From assembly GCA_964540895.1 (NCBI GenBank), contig CAZIOP010000001.1, positions 62,001 through 126,000 of the forward strand: a DNA stretch of 64,000 bases, written 5' to 3'. The DNA is from Patescibacterium sp964540895. Its GTDB lineage: Bacteria > Patescibacteriota > Patescibacteriia > Patescibacteriales > Patescibacteriaceae. A program made the translations under genes and the position numbers. Every line of letters begins with the position of its first letter. Position 1 is the stretch's first letter. The notes beneath the pieces were generated by a model that was not told where the DNA came from, did not search any database, and saw only the letters and a program-made list of their open reading frames with translations. Of the stretch, positions 41,439 to 50,244 are shown piece by piece.

Positions 41439-42125
41439 ATGAAAAAAACTCCGCACAATAATATAGATTTTATTGCCTTAGCTTCTCATCAATTACGCAC
41501 ACCTTTAACGATCATGAAAGGGTATCTTTCAATGATTCTGAAAAATGATTTCGGAAAAATTACTGAACCTGATTTAAGAAAAGCTTTACAAACTGTGTAT
41601 CTCTCAAATGAGAGACTTATTAACTTAGTGGAAAATTTATTAAGTAAATCCAGACTTGATGTAACAAATCTACAGCTTACCAATCGAACGGTTAATATAC
41701 AAAAATTAGTTTCCTCAATAATTTTTGAACTAGAACCTAAAGCTAGAGACAAGGGTTTAAAAATACAAATAATCCTTCCCAAGAATGTTCCCACTATGAA
41801 AGGTGACACTATATTACTCCGACAAGCTTTTTTTAACTTAATCAATAATGCTATTGATTATACAAAGAAAGGAGAGATTATTGTTAACTTAAAGCGAATA
41901 AAGAAAATAATAATTATTAGTATTGTTGATTCAGGAGTTGGTTTAACAACCAGAAAATTACAGATGCTTTTTAATACATTTGAAAGACCGTATTTTAGTT
42001 CAGGCAAAGGGGGATTTGGTTTGTATATTGCTGGATTGGTTATTAAAGCTCATAAGGGAAAATTATCAGCCCAAAGTAGAAAGCCGCGAGGACTACATGT
42101 AAGCTGTCAGTTACCGTTAGATTAA
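41439..42125 (+). CDS. Sensorless soluble histidine kinase
   Basis: About 228 residues. It consists only of the kinase core: H-box SHQLRTPLTIMKGYL, N-box FFNLINNAIDYTKKG, G1 DSGVGL, and G2 GKGGFGLYIAGLVIKAHKG. There is no sensor or membrane segment, so it must sense through a partner or in the cytoplasm. No response regulator is adjacent. The nearest is at 55218 within the pilus operon. The start is chosen by the -10 seven bases upstream. Confidence 0.9.
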   Translation: MKKTPHNNIDFIALASHQLRTPLTIMKGYLSMILKNDFGKITEPDLRKALQTVYLSNERLINLVENLLSKSRLDVTNLQLTNRTVNIQKLVSSIIFELEPKARDKGLKIQIILPKNVPTMKGDTILLRQAFFNLINNAIDYTKKGEIIVNLKRIKKIIIISIVDSGVGLTTRKLQMLFNTFERPYFSSGKGGFGLYIAGLVIKAHKGKLSAQSRKPRGLHVSCQLPLD

Positions 42126-42152
42126 TAAAATAATGTAAAATATGTTATTTTT

Positions 42153-42170
42153 TCTATTATATATAATAGA
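42153..42170. repeat. 18-bp perfect palindrome upstream of the giant YVTN gene
   Basis: TCTATTATATATAATAGA, a perfect inverted repeat of two 9-base halves, 20 bases before the -35 of the next promoter. It could be an operator or a weak terminator of the kinase gene. It is AT-only except at the ends, so chance is possible. Confidence 0.35.
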
Positions 42171-42189
42171 ATAGACGTATATATTTTGT

Positions 42190-42217
42190 TTGACCATTTA
42201 TTCGTACGTGCTACAAT
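42190..42217 (+). promoter_or_regulatory. Promoter of the giant YVTN-propeller gene
   Basis: TTGACC (42190-42195), 16 bases, TACAAT (42212-42217). The leader is about 28 nt. Confidence 0.65.
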
Positions 42218-42251
42218 TAAGTAATATTTAACCCATGTCTATATAACAGAA

Positions 42252-45200
42252 ATGAAGAAAATTCTCCTCTGTATTGTTTTGTTAATTATTGCGACTTTTG
42301 TTTTTTTCCGATTCTATAAGGCTCAAGCAAGTGGTAACATATATTATTTTAATAATGCTGTTAATACAAGTCCTTTAACCTTAGGCAATTATTGGAACGA
42401 TCCTGCCGCCACTAGTCCCGCCCTCTCATTGCCAGATAGTTTAGATGAAGTAACAGTACTGGCTGGTGCAAACTATGTAGGTAATGCTCTTTTTATTGGC
42501 GGAGCAGTAAACCAAGGAACAGTTACAGGTAATGCAACATTTAATGAATATGCCACAAATGAAGGTATAATTAATGGTAATGCATCATTTGATCTTTATG
42601 CTATTAATAATGGGACTGTTAATGGAAATGGTACTTTTTATAATGCTGAAACAGAAAATCTTGGAACAGTGAGTGGAATCAAAACAAGATATTATAATAG
42701 TTCAACTACTTTAACGATTGATAATCGTGACTTTGTTACTACTGGTCCTTGGTTTCTTGTGGCGGATGGAATTGAAATAGATATAAGTTCAGCCACTACT
42801 GATATAAATACTACGATAACGCTTCTTAATGGCGGTACTTTTATTCACGTGTTTTTTGCTTCATCATCGGCAATAAATCGAACGGTTTACCTAAATTACA
42901 CTAAAGATCTTAATCCTAGTGGAATTCCAGATTCTAGTGATTTTATTGTTCGAGTAAATGGTAGTTTGGCTAGTATTTCAGGTATTAGTGTTAGTGGTAA
43001 ATCCCTAATAATAACCTTAGATAATTCTGTTAGTTTGGAAGATGCAGTGACAGTAACATATACACCTGGTACAACCCCGGTTAATAGTAACGGCATCAAT
43101 GTCCCAAGTATGAGTGGTCGGACAGCCGGTGCGGGAATTACAGTTGGTAAATATCCGTTTACTTCAGTTTTGATTGGTACAAAATTATATGTCATGAATG
43201 CTCTTGAGCACACTATTTCAGTAATTAATACTGCTACTGACACAATTATCTCGACTATACCAGTTGGAAATTATCCTGAATATGTTTATTACTCAGCAAT
43301 AAATAATAAGTTATATGTAACTCATACTACTTCAAACAATATTGTTACTGTTATTAATACGCTGACAGATACTGTAAGCTCAACTATAACCGTTGGCAGT
43401 GAACCACTCTATCCACTAGTTGTGGGCACTACTTTATATGTTCCTAATCGGGTTGGTGATTCTGTTTCTGTAATTAATACTAATACTGATACGGTTATTA
43501 CAACGATTCCAGTGGGTGATATGCCATATTATGCTACTTCGGTTGGTAATAAAGTTTATATTGCCAACAGAAATAGCGGTACAGTTTCAGTAATTAGTAC
43601 CGCTACTAATACAGTTACTTCAACAATAACCGTTGGTAGTCAACCATTTTCAATTATCCCAGTTGGTACTAATCTCTATGTTTCAAATAGTAATAGCGAT
43701 ACTGTTTCAGTAATTAATTCTGTTACTGACGCTGTCACGGCTACTATAGCGGTTGGGGATAGACCATTATTCTTTTCAAATATCGGAACAAAATTATATG
43801 TTACAAACTCCTTTAGTGATAATGTTTCCGTTATAAATACAGCGACTAATACAGTTTCAGCCACAATTTCTGTTGGTGATGGTCCATATTATCCAACAGT
43901 TTTTGGCACAAAAATTTTTGTTGGAAATTTATTTAGCTATAATGTTTCTGTTATTAATTCGGTTACAGATACAGTCTCAACAACTTTAACAGGTATGAGT
44001 GGTTTATCGCCATACCTACAAACTGTTGCAGGTAATAAATTATATGTTAACAATGCTCAACAAGGTAATACTCTTTCAGTTTTCAATATCAATACAATTA
44101 CTAGTGAACTTCCTAATCTGGTTTCTTTTTCTACAACTGCTTCTGATGGTGTCTATTCAGTTGGTCAACAAATTCCAATTACGGCTACTTTTGGTAAAAA
44201 TTTGCACTCAGGTTCAACTATGACAGTCCTTTTAAATAATGGAGCTTCGGTTCTTTTAGATAGTGTGGGTGGTAATTCTCTGTATGGCACATATACTATT
44301 GGCTCTGGACAATCTACGCCTGATCTTTCTGTTTCCTCAGTAACGTCCGCCTCAGTTTCTGATCTCTTAGGGCATACTCGTACCAGCTATAGCCTACCTT
44401 TATCTCAAGGAAGTTTGGTAGCTGAAAATTCCTATATTACTAGAAACCTTGGTGATACTAAAAATATTGTTATTGGGTCATATTCTGGACTCTTAGTTGG
44501 GTCTAAACCATATCAAATATCAGCACCAGTTACCGTTAATAGTATTGATTATTTATATGTAGCTAATCAAGGATCAGATTCAGTATCTGTTATACGAAAA
44601 TCAGATATGACGGTTATATCAACCATTCCAGTTGGTTCAGAACCATATGGTCTCTCAACTGCTACTGTTTCTAGTGTTGTCTATGTGTATGTCGCTAATA
44701 CTGGTTCCAATACTGTATCTGTTATTAATACCGCTACTAATGCTGTTGTAGCCACTATTTCTGTTGGTGTTAAGCCATATTATGTAGCCACCATTGGTAC
44801 TACTGTGTATGCTACTAATTCTTTGTCTAATACTGTTTCAGTTATAAATGCTGCTACAAATACTGTTTCCGCCACTATTCCAGTTGGTTCATATCCCCGT
44901 GGTATTAAACCATATACGACATTTTTGTATGTTGCTAATTACGGTGATGCTAATTTTGGTGGTGGTAATAGTATTTCAGTTATTAATTCAGCTACTAATA
45001 CTGTTACGGCCACGATTATGTTACCAGCTGGATCATCAGGTCCACGTGGTGTAGCGGTGTTAGGTACAAAAGTATATGTGGCTAATTATCGATCTAATAA
45101 TATTTCGGTGATTAATACCGCTACAAATACTGTTACTAATACTATTACTGTTGGCGCTGGTCCTCGTGGTATTATTGGTCTTGGAACTAATATATATGTA

Positions 45201-46223
45201 GAAAATTTTGATGATGGGACCATTTCGATAATTGATACTGGTACTAATGCAGTTACTTTAACTGTTGTAGTTGGTCATTCTCCGGCTGGTATGAGTGTTG
45301 ATGGAACTGATATTTATGTAACACGTTTTCAAGATGATACTGTGTCAGTGCTTAACACATCTACTGGTTTATTACGAGCTGACACCATAGCTCCAATTAT
45401 TTCTTCAGTTTCATATGCACATAATAATTTTTCAACAACAACTGTTTCTTGGACTACCGATGAGGTAGCAGATTCTTTAGTTGAATATGGTTTAACTGTA
45501 GATTATGGTGATTTCTCAAATCATTTAACTTCATATTCTACAGCGCATTCACGTGCTCTTGTAGGACTTGATCCTGGGAAAACATATCATTATCGTGTTA
45601 TCTCAGTAGACCAGTGGGGGAATACAGCTACCTCTTCTGACTATACTTTTACAACACAATCTTCTGGAGGCATAGGAATTATTACTCCTGGTCCTTTACC
45701 GATTGAGATATTACCAGAAGAAGTTGAACCAACTCAAGGTAACTCTACACAAGATTCAGAAATAATTGTGCCAACAGAATCAGTATCTTTTGGTAAACAA
45801 TGTGATGCAGTTATTAATCGCAGATCTGAGACAACTTTAGTTAGCCGACTAAAAGGTTTATTCTTATTGGCGGTTGAAGATAGAGGTAAGTTATGGTATG
45901 TCAGTCCTGATAGTGGGTATCGCTATCAAGTAAATTCTGAAAAGGCGTTAGAGTTATTTAGATGTCTTTCGTTAGGAATTACTAATGAAGATTTAGGTGA
46001 TATTGCCGTGTCTGGATCGAGTACTAAAAAAACAAGTTTAGCTGAACGATTAAAAGGTAAATTATTATTGCAAGTTGAGAATCGTGGAGAAATTTGGTAT
46101 GTTGATTCGCAAAGTTACCGTAATCAACTGACTCATTCTAATATTGTTTCAGTGGCAAAAAAATTTGCTCTTGGAGTTACTAATCAAGTTTTAAGTCTAA
46201 TTAATACAAAACCAGAGAATTAA
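42252..46223 (+). CDS. Giant secreted YVTN beta-propeller surface protein
   Basis: 1,323 residues with an N-terminal signal (MKKILLCIVLLIIATFVFF). Order: a repetitive N-G-rich beta region (about 75-150), a SwmB-like domain (about 210-285), a block of seven YVTN repeats (about 295-613), a beta domain (about 615-750), a second block of about seven YVTN repeats (about 756-1040), an Fn3-like domain (about 1045-1136), and two copies of a roughly 55-residue module (LKGxxLLxVExRGxxWYV) near the C-terminus. It is probably a surface adhesin with two seven-bladed propellers. The tandem repeats are also visible in the DNA. Confidence 0.9.
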   Translation: MKKILLCIVLLIIATFVFFRFYKAQASGNIYYFNNAVNTSPLTLGNYWNDPAATSPALSLPDSLDEVTVLAGANYVGNALFIGGAVNQGTVTGNATFNEYATNEGIINGNASFDLYAINNGTVNGNGTFYNAETENLGTVSGIKTRYYNSSTTLTIDNRDFVTTGPWFLVADGIEIDISSATTDINTTITLLNGGTFIHVFFASSSAINRTVYLNYTKDLNPSGIPDSSDFIVRVNGSLASISGISVSGKSLIITLDNSVSLEDAVTVTYTPGTTPVNSNGINVPSMSGRTAGAGITVGKYPFTSVLIGTKLYVMNALEHTISVINTATDTIISTIPVGNYPEYVYYSAINNKLYVTHTTSNNIVTVINTLTDTVSSTITVGSEPLYPLVVGTTLYVPNRVGDSVSVINTNTDTVITTIPVGDMPYYATSVGNKVYIANRNSGTVSVISTATNTVTSTITVGSQPFSIIPVGTNLYVSNSNSDTVSVINSVTDAVTATIAVGDRPLFFSNIGTKLYVTNSFSDNVSVINTATNTVSATISVGDGPYYPTVFGTKIFVGNLFSYNVSVINSVTDTVSTTLTGMSGLSPYLQTVAGNKLYVNNAQQGNTLSVFNINTITSELPNLVSFSTTASDGVYSVGQQIPITATFGKNLHSGSTMTVLLNNGASVLLDSVGGNSLYGTYTIGSGQSTPDLSVSSVTSASVSDLLGHTRTSYSLPLSQGSLVAENSYITRNLGDTKNIVIGSYSGLLVGSKPYQISAPVTVNSIDYLYVANQGSDSVSVIRKSDMTVISTIPVGSEPYGLSTATVSSVVYVYVANTGSNTVSVINTATNAVVATISVGVKPYYVATIGTTVYATNSLSNTVSVINAATNTVSATIPVGSYPRGIKPYTTFLYVANYGDANFGGGNSISVINSATNTVTATIMLPAGSSGPRGVAVLGTKVYVANYRSNNISVINTATNTVTNTITVGAGPRGIIGLGTNIYVENFDDGTISIIDTGTNAVTLTVVVGHSPAGMSVDGTDIYVTRFQDDTVSVLNTSTGLLRADTIAPIISSVSYAHNNFSTTTVSWTTDEVADSLVEYGLTVDYGDFSNHLTSYSTAHSRALVGLDPGKTYHYRVISVDQWGNTATSSDYTFTTQSSGGIGIITPGPLPIEILPEEVEPTQGNSTQDSEIIVPTESVSFGKQCDAVINRRSETTLVSRLKGLFLLAVEDRGKLWYVSPDSGYRYQVNSEKALELFRCLSLGITNEDLGDIAVSGSSTKKTSLAERLKGKLLLQVENRGEIWYVDSQSYRNQLTHSNIVSVAKKFALGVTNQVLSLINTKPEN
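43136..44090 (+). repeat. Tandem coding repeats, YVTN block A
   Basis: Seven degenerate units of about 125 bases, each encoding a variant of SVINTATNTVSATIPVG followed by a YVTN-like strand. The repeats lie wholly inside the giant surface-protein gene. Confidence 0.85.
44520..45370 (+). repeat. Tandem coding repeats, YVTN block B
   Basis: Six clear units plus a partial seventh, of the same type as block A, with one longer unit carrying a Gly-rich insertion (NYGDANFGGGN). They lie inside the same gene. Confidence 0.85.
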
Positions 46224-46248
46224 AGTTTTATTTTATTAAAAAATCCTA

Positions 46249-46277
46249 TTGACAAACCACCTCTTTTGCGATATAAT
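46249..46277 (+). promoter_or_regulatory. Consensus promoter of the KH-protein gene
   Basis: TTGACA (46249-46254), 17 bases, TATAAT (46272-46277): perfect hexamers and spacing. The leader is about 80 nt. Confidence 0.88.
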
Positions 46278-46364
46278 GAAGATATATTAATTATTAATGT
46301 ACTTTGCTAATTGTCACTATATACCTTTGTATGTAAGGTCAGTTGCAGGTAAACACAGAATTGT

Positions 46365-46748
46365 ATGTCAGATATGCAAGACAAAGATTTTCTAGAAATG
46401 ATTGTTAAAGCAATTGTCGGTCATCCTGATAAAGTGTCAGTCGACAGAACCGTTGATGAAATGGGTGTCCTCTTGACGCTGAAGACCGATCCAGAAGATA
46501 TGGGCTATGTAATTGGCCGACGTGGTCAAACAGCCCAAGCTATCCGAACATTATTGAAAATTGTTGGTGCAAAAAATAATGCCCGTGTTAACTTAAAAAT
46601 TTACGAACCAGAGGGTTCAGTTAAACCACCTCGTCGTGAACGTGAACGCGACAACAATCATGGTCACAATCAGGCTCAGTCACATGCCCAAGCCTTAGCT
46701 GATGTTGATACTTCAGCCATTGATGACATTGATAACCTGACTATCTAA
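46365..46748 (+). CDS. khpA: KH domain RNA-binding protein (KhpA-like)
   Basis: 127 residues. A single KH domain (about 6-80) with the GxxG loop GYVIGRRGQTAQAIRTLL. A His/Gln/Asn-rich disordered tail (about 85-127) is unusual, since KhpA is normally about 80 residues. It lies before trmD, as in the common rpsP-khpA-rimM-trmD order, but rpsP and rimM are absent here. It probably binds structured RNA. The start could also be the next Met (46374). Confidence 0.9.
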   Translation: MSDMQDKDFLEMIVKAIVGHPDKVSVDRTVDEMGVLLTLKTDPEDMGYVIGRRGQTAQAIRTLLKIVGAKNNARVNLKIYEPEGSVKPPRRERERDNNHGHNQAQSHAQALADVDTSAIDDIDNLTI

Positions 46749-46758
46749 CTTTTCTTCT

Positions 46759-46784
46759 AAAGCCCCAGGTTTTCCTGGGGCTTT
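46759..46784 (+). terminator. Terminator between khpA and trmD
   Basis: Perfect 11-bp stem AAAGCCCCAGG/CCTGGGGCTTT with loop TTTT, followed by ATTGTTT. Twelve bases later the trmD ATG begins, so trmD may depend on read-through or its own promoter. Confidence 0.8.
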
Positions 46785-46796
46785 ATTGTTTACTGT

Positions 46797-47531
46797 ATGT
46801 TGTTTCGAGTTTTAACTATTTTTCCAGAATTAATTAATCAGTATTTTGCTACTGGTGTTTTAGGCAAAGCGCAGAAAAAAAAGATTATAAAAGTTGAGGC
46901 TCATGATTTACGACAATGGGCTACAAATCGATATGGAACACTTGATGATACTCCCTATGGTGGGGGAGCTGGTATGGTGATGAAAGCAGAACCTATTTAT
47001 CAGGCTCTGAAAAAGTTACAACGTTCACCTCGTTTCAAAAAGAATCAGCAAAAGATTATCTTGTTATCAGCTCGTGGCAAACGATGGAATCAATCACTAG
47101 CTCAGGATTATACCAAGAATATGAAGTCATTGATTTTTGTTTGTGGACGCTATGAAGGTGTTGATGAACGAGTAACAGAATTAGTTGATGAAGAAATTTC
47201 CATTGGTGATTTTGTCTTAACTGGTGGGGAAGTAGCAGCTACCACAATTATTGATTCCATTGCTCGTTTAGTATCTGGTGTTTTAGGTAACGAAGACAGT
47301 TTGAGTCAGGAATCACATTCAGTGCCTGGTATGTTGGAATATCCTCATTACACAAAACCTGAAGTAGTGCGGTTTGGAACAAAAAAATACCGCGTACCAA
47401 CAGTATTATTATCAGGCAATCATAAAGCAATTGCAGAGTGGCGACAGCAGAAATCAGGTATTCAAGTTGAATCTACAAAAATCAAAGAAACTAAGTCCAC
47501 AAAGCGGAAATTGCCTCGTCGAGATTCTTAA
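46797..47531 (+). CDS. trmD: tRNA (guanine-N1-)-methyltransferase TrmD
   Basis: 244 residues. It methylates G37 of tRNAs that read CNN and some GGN codons, preventing frameshifts. SPOUT knot signatures: YGGGAGMVMK, IFVCGRYEGVDERV and SIGDFVLTGGEVAA, then the C-terminal domain with SGNHKAIAEWR. The basic tail (TKIKETKSTKRKLPRRDS) is extra. Its 3' end overlaps the end of radA by 41 bases on the opposite strand. Confidence 0.96.
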   Translation: MLFRVLTIFPELINQYFATGVLGKAQKKKIIKVEAHDLRQWATNRYGTLDDTPYGGGAGMVMKAEPIYQALKKLQRSPRFKKNQQKIILLSARGKRWNQSLAQDYTKNMKSLIFVCGRYEGVDERVTELVDEEISIGDFVLTGGEVAATTIIDSIARLVSGVLGNEDSLSQESHSVPGMLEYPHYTKPEVVRFGTKKYRVPTVLLSGNHKAIAEWRQQKSGIQVESTKIKETKSTKRKLPRRDS

Positions 47532-48834
47532 CAGTTATTACGGCTAAGCCTTTAACTCCTTGCTCCAAGCGTGGAGTTATTATTTTTTTAAAACCAAGTT
47601 TAGAAGCTTCTTTAATACGAAGATTCATGTGGGATACAGGACGAATTTCTCCACCTAAGCCAACTTCACCTAGTATTAATACATTACGAGGTAGTGGTTT
47701 ATCAAGAAAAGATGAGATAATAGCAGCTGACACAGCTAAGTCTAAACCGGGATCAGTGATACGTAATCCACCAACCAGATTAAGGATTATATCCTGGGTG
47801 GTTAAATTAAATTTTGTACGTTTGTTAATAACTGCGGCTAATACCTGTAATCTGTTCAAATCAAAGCCTGAACTTTTTCGTTGGGGATAACCAAAAACAG
47901 TTTTAGTAACGAGAGCTTGTACTTCCACTAAAAATGGTCTAGTACCTTCCATGATACAACTAGTGGCTGAACCACCAGCGGCACTAATTGTTTCATCAAG
48001 AAAAATAGCTGACGGATTGGCAATTGGTTTAAAACCAGTATTAGTCATTTCAAAGACCCCTAACTCATTAGTTGAACCAAACCGATTTTTGCTAGCTCGT
48101 AATAATTGATAGCCACGAGCGGTTTCTTGTTCTAGGTATAGTACAGTATCAACTAAGTGTTCCAATGATTTTGGTCCAGCAATATTTCCATCTTTAGTAA
48201 CATGCCCAATTAAGATAAAAGCAATATTTCGTCGTTTAGCCACTTCTAAACAACGAACGGCAATAGCTCGTATTTGATTAAGACTACCAGCTTCTTGAGG
48301 GACTAGTGAGGTCTGTACGGTTTGAATAGAATCAATAATAACTAAATCAGGTGATTTTGCTTCCACAGCTGAGAGAATTTTTTCTATGTCAGTGGAATTA
48401 ATAAAGTTAAAGTTTTCTAATTTGCAATTAAGTCGTTCCAGTCTTAATTTAACTTGACCCAAAGATTCTTCACCTGAGGTGTAGATAATAGTATTTTTTT
48501 TAGCGAGAGCATCAGCAATTTGAGCCACTAAGGTTGATTTACCAATCCCTGGCTCGCCGGATAGTAATGTTAACGAGCCGGTCACAATACCGCCACCAAA
48601 GACACGATCAATTTCTTCCGTGCCTGAAGGTAGACGACGAAAATTTTCATCAGTGTTAACATCAGATAAACGTACTACTTCAGCTGGAGCTATGTTTGAT
48701 TTAGGGTTATTAGATTTTTCTTCAGCAACGCCTAGAGTGAGAGTTCCCCAAGCACCGCATTCACTACAGCGACCCTGCCACTTGGGAGATTGAGCATCAC
48801 AGCGAGTACACGAATACAACGTTTTTACGGCCAT
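47491..48834 (-). CDS. radA: DNA repair and recombination protein RadA (Sms)
   Basis: 447 residues from the ATG at 48834. N-terminal zinc finger CTRCDAQSPKWQGRCSEC, a RecA-like core with Walker A GEPGIGKST, the RadA motif ASKNRFGS, and a Lon-like C-terminal domain (LNRLQVLAAVINKR...). It is a branch-migration helicase that acts with RecA, including in transformation. Its end overlaps trmD by 41 bases. Confidence 0.96.
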   Translation of the reverse strand: MAVKTLYSCTRCDAQSPKWQGRCSECGAWGTLTLGVAEEKSNNPKSNIAPAEVVRLSDVNTDENFRRLPSGTEEIDRVFGGGIVTGSLTLLSGEPGIGKSTLVAQIADALAKKNTIIYTSGEESLGQVKLRLERLNCKLENFNFINSTDIEKILSAVEAKSPDLVIIDSIQTVQTSLVPQEAGSLNQIRAIAVRCLEVAKRRNIAFILIGHVTKDGNIAGPKSLEHLVDTVLYLEQETARGYQLLRASKNRFGSTNELGVFEMTNTGFKPIANPSAIFLDETISAAGGSATSCIMEGTRPFLVEVQALVTKTVFGYPQRKSSGFDLNRLQVLAAVINKRTKFNLTTQDIILNLVGGLRITDPGLDLAVSAAIISSFLDKPLPRNVLILGEVGLGGEIRPVSHMNLRIKEASKLGFKKIITPRLEQGVKGLAVITVKNLDEAISALWT

Positions 48835-48886
48835 AGAGACTGTAATTACAGTAATAAAGAATAAGAAAGACAAGAGGCTTAATACA

Positions 48887-50110
48887 CTATCTTATTTTGA
48901 TTTTACGGAGTCTGTTGGTGCCACCTTCTATGTAGTAGAGGTAGGTTCCATCAGGTGAGAAGGAAAGATGATTAATTGATGAGGTAGCAGAATTCGTTAT
49001 AATTTCTTTTTGTCCAGTTTGAGTGTTGATACGATATAACAAATCTTGAGTATTTTGGCCTGAAGCAGGAAACATTCCAGCCCCACGTTCTAAGGTCACA
49101 GGAACGGCACAGAAAAGGCTTGCACCACTATATGAACATTTATTAGCCCAGGTGTTTAACCCAAGTGGGCGACGATTGGCACCAATTGAATCACCTTGAG
49201 CTCCTGCTATCCATAAGGTTGGTTTATAATCATTATCAGATGAATATGTGCTATACAGTAATTCATCACCCTTAGGTGCCCAGAGAGGTTGAAAACCTCG
49301 ACCTTCAGTAACCATTGATTTAAAATTTTCACCATTTTGACCAACAAAGAACACTTCTTTGCGGTTAAAATCAACTCCTTCAACATAAAAGGCAACTGAT
49401 TGATTATTGGGCGACCAGGAAGAAATAACTTTATCGCCATTTTCACCTAATGGTTCAATATTTTTAGCTTTAGAGCCGTCATCGTTAGCAACTACTAGCC
49501 AGCGATTATTTGGATCTAACCCAATACTTTTAGCAACGATTTGTTCTCCAGCTGGGGAAAAAGCAAAATCTTCCCAGTGTTTTGGTAGGGTAATTTGTTC
49601 CTCAGAGTTGAAATCATAGCGAATTTTATTACCATCCGGATATTCCAGAATGGCTTTAGTGGCATTTGGTGACCAGGTAACATTCTTTACTCCAAAAAAC
49701 TGTTTATTAGAAAGAGTAACTAGTTTACCTTCACTATCAACTGTGTAGAAGCGATTATCGGTTTGATTATAAAATTGAGCTTGACCAGATTGATTAACAG
49801 CTGAAAAAGCTGCATCATCAGAAATAATATTGGACTCAGCATTAGTATCGCTATTAGGAGTGCCAGTAGTATTAGGAGTTTGAGAGCCATTTTCACTTGG
49901 TAACTGACCTCCATTTGATGTAGATGGGATATTTGTACCTGGATTAGCAGATGGTAGACCGTTACCGCCCTGATTAACAGGAGGTGTTTGGGTGACAGGA
50001 TTTTGAACAGAGTCTGATTTAAAGAAAAACGTGTATAAAAGGAAACCAACACCAATAATCACCAGGCAAAAAAGAGCCACCAAAAGAATTTTTTTATATC
50101 TAATATCCAT
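48887..50110 (-). CDS. Membrane-anchored PD40/TolB-like propeller protein
   Basis: 407 residues. One transmembrane helix (about 9-30), a Pro/Asn/Gly/Thr-rich linker (about 35-95), then PD40-type blades: VTWSPNATKAILEY, SWSPNNQSVAFY, LWAPKGDELLYS and HLSFSPDGTYLYY. It is probably exposed outside the membrane. It lies 52 bases upstream of radA on the same strand and is divergent from the pilM operon. Confidence 0.8.
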   Translation of the reverse strand: MDIRYKKILLVALFCLVIIGVGFLLYTFFFKSDSVQNPVTQTPPVNQGGNGLPSANPGTNIPSTSNGGQLPSENGSQTPNTTGTPNSDTNAESNIISDDAAFSAVNQSGQAQFYNQTDNRFYTVDSEGKLVTLSNKQFFGVKNVTWSPNATKAILEYPDGNKIRYDFNSEEQITLPKHWEDFAFSPAGEQIVAKSIGLDPNNRWLVVANDDGSKAKNIEPLGENGDKVISSWSPNNQSVAFYVEGVDFNRKEVFFVGQNGENFKSMVTEGRGFQPLWAPKGDELLYSTYSSDNDYKPTLWIAGAQGDSIGANRRPLGLNTWANKCSYSGASLFCAVPVTLERGAGMFPASGQNTQDLLYRINTQTGQKEIITNSATSSINHLSFSPDGTYLYYIEGGTNRLRKIKIR

Positions 50111-50144
50111 AGAGCTAGTTGACTACGTAGTTTGCTAAGAATGA

Positions 50145-50174
50145 TTGTTACCCTACGGTTTTATATGGTATAAT
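50145..50174 (+). promoter_or_regulatory. Promoter of the type IV pilus operon
   Basis: TTGTTA (50145-50150), 18 bases, TATAAT (50169-50174) with TGG before it (extended -10). The leader of about 64 nt contains the palindrome AGAAAGCTTTCT (50223-50234). Confidence 0.75.
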
Positions 50175-50244
50175 AAAAGCAATCTCCTTAATTATATACG
50201 TCCTGTTTTGTAGTGTCAAAGCAGAAAGCTTTCTTGCATTTTCT

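Noticed and set aside
42896..45054. Several open frames in other phases inside the YVTN gene
   Set aside because: They arise from the tandem coding repeats and give repetitive products with no features.
43136..45370. Regular repeats that might be a CRISPR array
   Set aside because: Units are about 125 bases, degenerate, and in frame with a propeller-repeat protein; there are no constant repeats with unique spacers.
46297..46395. 32-codon upstream open frame overlapping the khpA start
   Set aside because: It has no SD site and an ordinary composition. It could be a chance frame, so it is not listed as a gene.
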